From assembly GCA_014526335.1 (NCBI GenBank), contig JACTAT010000015.1:1103447-1167446 (forward strand): DNA of 64,000 nucleotides, given 5' to 3'. Shown piece by piece: positions 1 through 8,653 of this stretch; within the stretch, counting starts at the first letter, position 1, and each line of letters starts with the position of its first letter. The translations under genes and the position numbers were made by a program. This DNA is from Chrysaora quinquecirrha. Its lineage: Eukaryota > Cnidaria > Scyphozoa > Semaeostomeae > Pelagiidae. The notes beneath the pieces are model-generated. The model did not search any database. It saw only the letters and a program-made list of their open reading frames with translations, and was not told where the DNA came from.

Positions 1-829
1 GAGTTTACTTTTAAACAAGCCAATTCTTAATAATTAGCTAATGGTAGCATGTGGATCATGTCACGTTGTAGCTAAATGTGAAATGCCCATTTCAAGAACA
101 TTAATTATTTAACTCGGAGCTGAGTTTTTCAAACTATCATATCCTGGAACAAGTGATATAACATTGTCGGTAATTCTTTGACTGTGCTGTGCTTATGATA
201 ATATACTGATTTTTATGAATTTACACACGCGTGCTACTTAAAAACTGGTTGCTGAGTAGGCTTGTTATATTTCGTTCAACTATTGGAAAACAGCATCAGC
301 AACATTTTAAACAGTCCTAACAGCAGCCAAAATCGGCTTAAATTGTCTATTCAATTCAATTCAATTTATTTGCTTCAATAAAGTTACAATACAAAGTAAA
401 AGCCAATAATAAATACTGGTTGAAATATTGTTTTAAGAAAGCAACTGGACTTTTGGCCCAGCCCTCAAAGTTAAGTTGCTTATTTTAGTATTTCAGACCT
501 CGCAGAATGACTGATACCCAAAAATCTCTTTTTCAGGCTCTGTCTTGCTTATCAGCGTAAGTGACAAGTTTGCAATGATGGGCTGTATAAAGAAAACCAT
601 CTCAACCAAGAAGTTAAAAACGTGCACTCTTCTTGGGTAAACCCTTTTTATAAGGAACCGCTTTATACTTTATACCCACATGTAGAAGGCCCGAAAATTT
701 AAAGAACTTATACTACTAAAGAGAAAATCACTAAGGAACTTTTCATTGTTGAATATTTTATCACTGCAAACAATCCAGAATTGGAAAGCCCGTTCCATTC
801 ATTTGCAGTCGAAACTCACATAAATTGTA
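1..829. other. non-coding, no gene seen
   Basis: AT-rich sequence without a recognisable exon. A short run of TTCAA-type pentamers lies near 348-370, followed by a TTCAATAAAG stretch, which resembles the simple-repeat tail of a retroposon. Nothing else can be supported here. Confidence 0.5.
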
Positions 830-1004
830 CAGAGTCAGTAAAAAGTTACGGTCACACGGTCATTGACCGGAGGAAGGTCCATTAGAACAATAGAAAATAT
901 TTTGCCACACCCAAAACACGCCTAATTTTCATTGTTAAGTGAGGAAGGTTTCCAGCCAGGGGTATTTTTGGCTGGAGGAAGGTTGAACACTTTCCTGGAC
1001 TCTG
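830..1004 (+). mobile_element. hAT-type MITE, copy 1
   Basis: A 175 bp non-autonomous DNA transposon. It begins CAGAGTCAG and ends GGACTCTG, so its termini are short imperfect inverted repeats. It is flanked on both sides by the identical 8 bp AAATTGTA (822-829 and 1005-1012). An 8 bp duplication with CAGAG-like ends is the signature of the hAT superfamily. The interior (GTTACGGTCACACGGTCATT and GCCACACCCAAAA) recurs at 38240-38412 and, inverted, at 23078-23245. It carries no coding capacity and would depend on a transposase elsewhere. Confidence 0.88.
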
Positions 1005-2192
1005 AAATTGTACTTTACGCATGTATCAAATGTTTCCTTGAGTAGTCTCGAGCTTTGCTTACATGCAAATGGCTCTGTACGGTAGCCATTAAACTGTATG
1101 TGCAGTTAAAATTAAGGAACTATTGAGGAACTTTTGGAACTACAATCGTCTCAAAAGAGGTCAAAAATAAGGAACTTTAAGAACTAGGCCTTGAGCTAGC
1201 TTCTTTATAAAAAAAGCGTGTATGTAGTTGATTAGTTGCGGATATGAACGTGGCGCCTAGGAGACGAAATGCTTACCAATATTTATAATACCAAAAAAAT
1301 TTCTAAATGAACATCCAAACTTACTTATCAAGCTTCACCAGGAAAAGTGAAACAAACGAAAAAAAGACCGTTGTTTGTAAAGTTTGTACCAATTTTCGAG
1401 AAATCAATGTCCTAATTTAGGCCAATTTGAAGAATGTAAAGTTTATAGCAATTTCGAGAAATCAATTCCCTAATTTAGGCCAATATAAAATGAAGACCTA
1501 AGTTTAAGAACCCCCGGCGCCCGGGCTCGACCGACGGAAGGCAGAATCTAGCTTCGGATTCGGCAACAATATCGAGATCAAAGTTGTTTTATAAAAAAAG
1601 AAACATTCCAGCTTTCTATATAACTGCAATAAAACTAGAGAAAATCAATGGCAAACTGGATCAACTTTAGGCAATATAAAAACTTGCATTTTGTTAATTC
1701 CATTAATAATCCTTAAGATTGCCAAAAGCTGTGTTTTGCTTCTAGTTTTCAATTTTTATAAAACAAATATAATCAAATATAGAACTATTTTAAAAGATAT
1801 TTTAATATTTAATAGAGGATTTGTTAGTGGTTTAAATTTTTGTGCTATCTTTGCATGGTTTGCAGTTATTTTGTATTGCTTTCCATTGGCCAAAATGTTT
1901 AAGTGATTATGCGTAAACCACATTAACCGAACTGTAATATTTAATAATTACTTATATCCAGATTCGGTGGTAATCTGCATTGTTGAATATTCACCGCCAT
2001 CTTGGTCAATTGGGTAAGTACTTTGTGTGTGCATGACTTAGGGTGATCTGCTTGGGGATTGGGAACTACATTCTCATTGAAATGACATGTTCAGTGGTCT
2101 GCGTGACAGTGACAGACTAGAAAGGTCTGAAAATGTTATTTATTACATTCAAATATTAAATTGAAAAAACTGCCGAAAAAACGATCGAATTA
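1005..2192. other. intergenic, no gene seen
   Basis: No exon with convincing splice sites or protein similarity. The 71-codon open frame at 1691-1906 (+) is hydrophobic and AT-driven, with no family resemblance. Short direct repeats of GGAACTTT-like words occur at 1110-1190. Confidence 0.5.
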
Positions 2193-3051
2193 GACCCATT
2201 TTAAACTCTCTGTTTACATGGTACCGGACAAGTTTTCTCTTTTCAGCCGCTCAAGTTTTTGTACGGATAGGGGTGCGTTTACACGGGATAAGCCTATCCG
2301 CACAAATATTTGTCCTGATAGCCGTACAAAACTTGTCCTGTTAGAAAGAGGTCGAGTTGCGAACTTGAGCGGACAAATATTTGTGCGGCATCGTGTAAAC
2401 GCTTTTGTCCGGACAAATATTTGTTCGCATCGATAAAGAGGCGGAAAATATCTTTCAAGCGAGGCAGTTTGAAAATGCTAGAAATGTGTTGGTGTCTGTG
2501 GTGTGTGTGAAGTGTCCAAGAAATAAATTTATTTTCTTCACGACAACTAGCTTGGGTCTTCTGCATTTGGATAAGTTTCTTTGCTTGCTCCAATGTCTGG
2601 CTTTGGATACCGCTGCTGAAACCTTTCAGTTATTTCAATATATTTGTTTTTAATGGTTCCCGATCTAGGCCTCGCTGTTTTCATTGTTTTGTAGTCCAGA
2701 ATGACTTGCACAAGCAAGGCTGTTTCATCTTCTGACCAAACAAAGTTCTTCTCTGCTTTCTTTGCTCCCTTTGCTATGCTCATTTTTTCTTTACTCTTGT
2801 TATCAAAAAGAAATAGCTTAACTTTTGCAATGAATGGGAACGATGATAACTCAAACATCACTGGAAATTTCGATTCGATTTGGCGCCGAAATTTATGAAA
2901 ATTGCTATTGCGCATGACGAGCAAAGAAAGCCTGCTAGCAAAAACCACCGTGTAAACGCGAGGCCTATCAGTACAAATATTTGTCCGGTACACCTATCCG
3001 TACAAAAACTTGAGCGGCTAAAAACTTGTCCGGTACCATGTAAACGGGGTC
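2193..3051 (-). mobile_element. PIF/Harbinger-like element with Myb/SANT gene relic
   Basis: An 859 bp element. Both ends share a long inverted repeat: GTTTACATGGTACCGGACAA followed by AGCCGCTCAAGTTTTTGTAC, from 2212 at the left and complemented up to 3045 at the right. The outermost bases are GACCC on the left and GGGTC on the right. Both flanks carry the trinucleotide TTA (2190-2192 and 3052-3054), which fits the TWA target of PIF/Harbinger elements. The left arm has about 15 extra bases inside its terminus. On the minus strand the interior encodes a Myb/SANT-like segment, and no DDE transposase is present, so the copy is non-autonomous. Confidence 0.82.
2547..2852 (-). pseudogene. Myb/SANT-like protein of a Harbinger transposon, truncated
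   Basis: The minus-strand frame starts near 2789 with MSIAKGAKKAEKNFVWSEDE and continues LLVQVILDYKTMK then IKNKYIEITERFQQRYP before a stop at 2547. The spaced W...L..I..YK and K..I..RF..RYP pattern is that of the Myb/SANT-like DNA-binding protein that accompanies the transposase in PIF/Harbinger elements. An upstream in-frame extension reaches 2993 but is mostly terminal-repeat sequence. A second minus frame (2294-2593) goes on with QAKKLIQMQK, so a frameshift after the Myb helix is likely. It would have bound the element's own termini. It is now probably dead. Confidence 0.6.
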
Positions 3052-3104
3052 TTATTGTATTTACTCAAGTCATTTCAATTCGTCCCCGGCATTTATTAAA
3101 AATA

Positions 3105-3500
3105 AATTTAAACAATCGCAAAATAAGCGATCCTGCAAAGATTTTCAAGCCTTGTGCATTCCTGTGACGATGCTCTAGCCCCGTTAAACAATCGCAAAAT
3201 CTGCGATCCTGCAACGACCTTCCACCCCCGTTAAACAATCGCAATATCCCCGATCCTGTAACGAAGTTCCAGCCCCGTTAAACAATCGCGAAATCTGACG
3301 ACGTTCCAGCCCCGTTAAACAATCGCAAAATCTGCGATCTTGGTTCCAGCCTCGTAAAACATTCGCAAAATCTACGGTCCTATAACGATGTTCCAGCCCC
3401 GTTAAACAATCGCAAAATCTGCGGTCTTGGTTCCAGCCTCGTCAAACAATCGCGATCTGCGATCCTGTAATGAGTTCTCAGCCCTGTCAAGAGCCAAACA
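3105..3500. repeat. minisatellite, about 47-50 bp unit
   Basis: About seven or eight imperfect tandem copies of a unit built on CCCCGTTAAACAATCGCAAA followed by ATCTGCGATCCTGCAACGA and TTCCAG. Copies differ by substitutions and short deletions; the unit around 3295 is cut short. Not coding. Confidence 0.85.
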
Positions 3501-3738
3501 ATCGAGATATCGGGCTCCACGTGTATTACGCTTGCTCCTACACTTGTTGGGACTCCAACTGTGTTACTGTACAGTGATATGAAAAGAAGCAAATAGGAAT
3601 ATCCAAAGGGGTCCTATGGAGAAAATGGAGTAACTGTGCATACAGCTGGTCTAGGGTGTTGGAAGCATGATCCCCTGGAATTAAAAAAAGCTGAATATTG
3701 TATCTAAATGTAGGGACAAAGACCTTCGAACTTCTGCA

Positions 3739-3963
3739 ATGCAGCTCGTCTCTGACACCATCAATATGTTATCCACAATTGGAGTGATTTTGTGCTGGAC
3801 AAACACCTTTACAGGCCCCTTAGCAGTTGTTCCTCGCTCCCACCTCAGTAAGGATGTTTTTTCGCATAACGAGCCTATATCATTTCAAGACTTCAAGAAG
3901 AGTTGCGTGGACGCATGGCTGGTGAAAAACCTAGTTAATCTTTCATTCATTCAGAAACGCTAA
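3739..3963 (+). pseudogene. possible phytanoyl-CoA-dioxygenase-like fragment
   Basis: A 74-codon open frame containing ILCWTNTFTGPLAVVPRSHL. The GPL-x-VVP-x-SH core resembles the segment of PhyH-type Fe(II)/2-oxoglutarate oxygenases in which the histidine of VPGSH is the distal iron ligand. A possible donor (CTCAGTAAGG) lies just after that motif, near 3848. No partner exon with the HxD motif was found nearby. It could be a single exon of a dispersed gene, a relic, or a chance frame. The call rests on one short motif. Confidence 0.22.
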
Positions 3964-4151
3964 TTAAACGAGCTTGAAGATAATGAAAAGAGCAAGTTGT
4001 CTGTGCTCTTCAAATATAGCTAAATCTTTACCCAAAGAAAGTTCAAATTTATTCAAACAAAGGGCTAATCAGAAGTTTCTTGATTGTCGCTAGGTTCACG
4101 TTTGCGGCGCTGAAAAAATGTCCAAACCATTCAGGAGGTGTTTGTTGGTAG

Positions 4152-4430
4152 CTAATTTGCACATGGACTCATGAACTTGAAAGAGGGCTCAACCATGCTT
4201 CAACGAAACTTGAGGCTCTTGAAATTGAAAACGAGGCAGCTGATTCTAAAGTAGACTTATTACACGAATCTCAGTTCCGCTCATTGAATCTAGACCAACA
4301 ACATAAGAAGTTCGCTCGCAACAAAGCCAAAGTTATACTGGAGACCAAACGTGGAAACGAGGTTGAAGCAAATGCACTTACTAGAACACTTACGGCAATT
4401 ATATCTACGGCAATTTCATATCTCCAATAA
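4152..4430 (+). CDS. possible terminal exon of an unrecognised coiled-coil protein
   Basis: From an acceptor-like TTGTTGGTAG at 4151 the frame runs 92 codons to TAA at 4428-4430. It begins LICTWTHELERGLNHASTKL and continues with heptad-rich, charged sequence (KLEALEIENEAADSKVDLLH, then DQQHKKFARNKAKVILETK). It ends with a hydrophobic stretch, LTAIISTAISYLQ. It lacks an internal ATG. Composition and heptad spacing look like real or recently real coding sequence. No upstream exon was identified and no family is recognised. It could also be a retrocopied fragment. Confidence 0.35.
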   Translation, partial: LICTWTHELERGLNHASTKLEALEIENEAADSKVDLLHESQFRSLNLDQQHKKFARNKAKVILETKRGNEVEANALTRTLTAIISTAISYLQ

Positions 4431-4753
4431 CTTTAATTCTAAAAAACATCTGCACTCTGCCCCCGGCGTAAGTGTTACCCTGGCTACCGAGCTTTTTGGG
4501 AAGGTATTTCTTTACAAACTTGTGATCGAAGCCTTTGGAATAAAAAAATTAAGAAAAAAGTTGTTTTAAATTCTGCAATCAAACGCTTTTTGCAGCAGTG
4601 TATTCATATGGAGTGAAGGTAAGGTGTCAAAATTAATCTTTCTTGGCTTCTGTATATTTAAAATATATTTGTTATTCGCTAGCAAACTAGATATACGTAA
4701 CTAATAGTCATAGCCATACATTCTGTCTTGTAAATAAAAATTTTATTAGAATA

Positions 4754-5136
4754 CACGTTTTTTTTAAATAAGAAAGTGGTTTATAAGAAAGTAGTGCTCA
4801 ACATGTTAAAACACTTAAGAAAGTTCAATACTGGATTCTTTAAACTTAAGAAAGTTCTGTTTCATATTTTCACTCTTAATGTTCTGTATGTTATTTTCGC
4901 TCTTCTGTTCAGTCGCTCATCTTGCTATTAAATGAGATTAAATGATTATTTTCTTTGAAAAACGTGGTATTTGTGCAATGTATACAGTGCCCTAAACTGT
5001 GCATTCGCAGAAATACTGCATTCTAAAATTTTTGCTAAGAAAGTCACTAGAAAGTTTTGGTACTGAAAACATGAAATATCTAAGAAAGTTTCAATACTGG
5101 CCCAAAAAAAACTTTCGTATAAAATAAAAAAACGTG
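4754..5136. mobile_element. mariner-type MITE with TA target
   Basis: A 383 bp segment bounded by inverted CACGTTTTTTT ends; the inverted similarity continues for about 25 bp to GAAAG. It is flanked by TA dinucleotides at 4752-4753 and 5137-5138. Repeated TAAGAAAGT words fill the interior. TA duplication and terminal repeats suggest a Tc1/mariner-type non-autonomous element. No transposase frame is present. Confidence 0.6.
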
Positions 5137-5968
5137 TATGAGCGTTAATTCCTGTCAGAACAAACTGATGGCACTCTGGCCTACATATGCACCAAGAGGA
5201 TCGTGCTGATCATTAATCTAAGACCATCAGGACAAACGAAATAGTAAACAAATAAATAAAGAAAGCACGGCATTTACTAGGTTTCTGCATAACTCCGTAA
5301 CTTTCTCAACAGTCAACACAAAATGGTGCACTCTAAGCAGCTGAAGAACAGATTAAGAACATTTTGGCGTGAAAATAGACGAAACGTTAAGAACAGTCAG
5401 CCTCAGTCAAAATTTACAAGTTCCTATTTAGAGTGTGGTATAGTAAGCCTGGTGTACAGCTCAATCAAAGGCATATCAGTAATGTTTTATCAGTTGGGCG
5501 TATCAGTAAAACTGGTTATCTAACTAAGCCAACAGTTAGGGTCTTTTGTTCGCATATCATAGCAGATGAAATATATTTTGTCTGCGCACCTGAAACTTAT
5601 TTTTCCCGCTTAAACGCCCATTGAACTGTACGCCGACAAGTTTCCACCAGAAAGGAACTAGTTGCCATCCAGTTATCAGAGCGTTTATGTCGACAGGCCA
5701 GTGTCGATTAAGTTGTTCCAAAAAATCACCGATTAGGGTAGTTGGTAACTAGTTCTTACTGTACACAATGTCGATATAAGCATGGCATAACGATGCGAGC
5801 ATCAAAACTTCCTTTAGTTGTTCTAACTCACTTATTAGTTTCCATTAATGGCTTAAGCTTCTCTCTGAAGCACTATAGAATGATCACAAACACCACGGCT
5901 AAATCTGTGTGGTATTCATTTCGCATGATTTGGCGCTTGAAGTAAAAATCCCATTCATTCGGTTCTAG
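5137..5968. other. upstream region of the galaxin-like gene
   Basis: No recognisable exon. The promoter of the downstream gene must lie here or in the preceding repeat, but I see no clear TATA box or initiator. The small open frames at 5323-5624 and 5742-5945 look random. Confidence 0.4.
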
Positions 5969-8653
5969 ATGCATCCTGTTGGAATTGCCTCGTTCGTGGT
6001 TTGCACATGGTTATTTCTCGTTACGAGAATTCATCATGCCACTGCAGCAATGTGTAAGTAGACTAAGACCTCGTTTGCATGAGAAAAAGGATACAGATCC
6101 AAAAGATCCGTACCTTTCGCATACGATATGATTTCATTGCGTTAACATGGAATGGAAGGGATCCGAATCGATCCGGTTTTAACGTAACCAGAAAAATACG
6201 ATCCTATCACGTGAGCTGATTGGTGTTCAAAACACAATTCTATTCTAGCTTTCCATTTCTATTGGACCGCGGTGCGTTTCGATCCGCATCTGGGTATTAA
6301 TACCGCCTTAGGTCCCTTTTACACTTTGCCGCTTCTAAACGAAAACCATACGAAGTCTTACCGGACTGCCCTTCCATTTACACCGAAACGTTTTCCTAAC
6401 CGAAATGAAATGATACGATTTCGAAAGCGGTATGATTTGAAAACGGTACAAATCGTTTCAGTGTTAACGGGAACGTTTTCATTTCATTCTGGTTAGGAAA
6501 AAAGTTCCACTGCAAAGGGAAGGCCAATCCGGTATGACTTCGTCCCGTTTTCTTTTAGAGACGGTATAGTGTAAACGAGGCCTTAGTAATTTGTTTCGGT
6601 CTGTTTCTGACGTTTATACTCTGAAGAGCGTCAGACGAAAAAAGCTTAGTAATTTGTTTCAGTTTGTTTCGGTCTGTTTCTGACGTTTATACTCTGAAGA
6701 GCGTCAGACGAAAAAAGCTTAGTAATTTGTTTCAGTTTGTTTCGGTCTGTTTCTGACGTTTATACTCTGAAGAGCGTCAGACGAAAAAAGCTTTGTTTCT
6801 GACGTTTATACTCTGAAGAGCGTCAGACGAAAAAGCTTAGTAATTTGTTTCAGTTTGTTTCGGTCTGTTTCTGACGTTTATACTCTGAAGAGCGTCAGAC
6901 GAAAAAAGCTTAGTAATTTGTTTCAGTTTGTTTCGGTCTGTTTCTGACGATTATACTCTGAAGAGCATCAGACGAAAAAGCTTAGTAATTTGTTTCAGTT
7001 TGTTTCGGTCTGTTTCTGACGTTTATACTCTGAAGAGCGTCAGACGAAAAAGCTTAGTAATTTGTTTCAGTTTGTTTCGGTCTGTTTCTGACGTTTATAC
7101 TCTGAAGAGCGTCAGACGAAAAAGCTTAGTAATTTGTTTCAGTTTGTTTCGGTCTGTTTCTGACGTTTATACTCTGAAGAGCGTCAGACGAAAAAAGCTT
7201 AGTAATTTGTTTCAGTTTGTTTCGGTCTGTTTCTGACGATTATACTCTGAAGAGCATCAGACGAAAAAAGCTTAGTAATTTGTTTCAGTTTGTTTCGGTC
7301 TGTTTCTGACGTTTATACTCTGAAGAGCGTCAGACGAAAAAAGCTTAGTAATTTGTTTCAGTTTGTTTCGGTCTGTTTCTGACGTTTATACTCTGAAGAG
7401 CGTCAGACGAAAAAAGCTTAGTAATTTGTTTCAGTTTGTTTCGGTCTGTTTCTGACGTTTATACTCTGAAGAGCGTCAGACGAAAAAAGCTTTTAAGTAT
7501 GTCCAAATATGTTTCCGCTCCTCCAGCAAATTTTGAAGTTCTGTTGTTCTGTACTACTCAAAGACTATTCATAATTTGTTGTTTTTACAGGTGGTAACAC
7601 GCCATACAGTCCACCAACATATCAGTGTTGTGGGTAAGACAGTTTTCTATTAAACGTTCCGTTTGTTTTGAGGTAACACAGGGACTCTGTCTAGTTATCT
7701 AAGCTATTACCTCAAACGACCAACCTTACAACCTATATTTCACGAGTTGCAGTTTCCTTGCCTTCGCTGCAATTCAATTCATTCAAAAAATTGTAAAATC
7801 AATAAATAGTTGTTGTTGTTGTTAATTGCGGCAGCTCTAATATGAGCGGTCTTGTCTCTGAGTAGACTCACTACGTAAGTCCTTCTACTTCGCTCGATGT
7901 TGTTGTTGTTTTCTTCTACAATCGCTTAGCTATGTCCTTACAGCTCTGAAACTGGCAAAACAACGACAAATCAAATAAGGGGGGCGTAAACTAGAGACTC
8001 GTGAGTCTAGACTCTTAGGAGGCTGTGTTACGTGGGGGGCTGGGAAAGAATCTAAGACTTATAGTGATGCTACTCAAAACTGCTCAAACTGAGCAACCAG
8101 CTGTCGGCTTGTTGTTGTGGTTGTGGTTGTTGTTGTTGTTGTTATTGTTTTTCATTTTTGTGCTGCTGTTGAGGTTTTTGTGTCGAAAGCACTCTATGGT
8201 CGAAAGTCTGTTCCAGGTTTAAGGACCAACAGTTCATCAATTTCATCGCCAGTTTTCGCCATAATATCATTCTTAAAAAAAGGCCATTACTCTAAAGAAC
8301 TACAACCCTAAAAATAAAAACTTTGTTCTCTATTTTGCAGATACGGAAAACAAAACATCGTTTTTAACACGATAACAGAAATGTGCTTGCAGGATATATA
8401 CTCTGGTATCTACCACACCCGTTCCAAGTATTTTCCATGTGGAAATCTCAGTCAGCAATACAACTACCTGACACAGCTCTGCATCATGGAGATTGGTACG
8501 TCGATATACCGTATCATACCACGCTTTGCTTATTGCGGACCGACAAGATACGACCGCAGGTATTTCAGCTGCATCTACGATTTCTGGACCGGACGCGATT
8601 ATTTGTCACCGCGAAAAAAGCGTTCATTGAGAAAGCGGTCAAAAATGGCCTAA
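5969..8653 (+). CDS. secreted cysteine-rich galaxin-like protein, three exons
   Basis: Coding exons are 5969-6053, 7591-7633 and 8341-8653; phases match at each junction and give 146 residues. Exon 1 is a signal peptide (MHPVGIASFVVCTWLFLVTR, then IHHATAA). The mature chain opens with C29-G-N-T-P-Y-S-P-P-T-Y-Q-C41-C42-G, the pattern of galaxin repeats. Three degenerate repeats follow, with one Cys where galaxins usually have a pair: VFNTITEMC58, PC76GNLSQQYNYLTQLC90 and YC108GPTRYDRRYFSC120. A basic tail (RKKRSLRKRSK) ends the protein and could include a furin-type site. Galaxins are secreted proteins of the coral skeletal matrix, with related proteins elsewhere. Function here is inferred from pattern only. 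The gene model is stronger than the family name. Intron 1 carries a MITE and a 13-copy array. Confidence 0.75.
6311..6582. mobile_element. Harbinger-type MITE in intron 1
   Basis: A 272 bp element with left end GGTCCCTTTTACACT and inverted right end AGTGTAAACGAGGCC, flanked on both sides by TTA (6308-6310 and 6583-6585). The interior is rich in ACGGTA and CGAAA words and partly self-complementary. It interrupts a copy of the GTCTGTTTCTGACG element at the word GCCTTA, so it inserted after that element. Confidence 0.75.
6590..7497 (+). repeat. 13-copy tandem array of a 72-73 bp hairpin unit
   Basis: Thirteen near-identical units; the word GTTTCTGACG recurs at about 6604, 6677, 6749, 6786, 6866, 6939, 7012, 7084, 7156, 7229, 7302, 7375 and 7448. 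Each unit contains TCTGACG and, 16 bases on, CGTCAGA, so each can fold into a hairpin. The fourth unit is shortened. Variants (GACGATTATACTC with GAGCATCAG) occur in two units, at 6945 and 7235, with both arms of the stem changed together. The unit is the middle of a dispersed MITE, here locally amplified. The open frame at 6928-7236 is a by-product. Confidence 0.92.

Noticed and set aside
6928..7236. 102-codon repetitive protein
   Set aside because: It is the 72-73 bp hairpin array read in a frame that stays open while the unit is a multiple of three; no coding evidence.
6590..7497. Array of regular repeats resembling a CRISPR locus
   Set aside because: The units are contiguous with no unique spacers, there are no cas genes, and this is a eukaryotic intron; the unit is part of a dispersed MITE.
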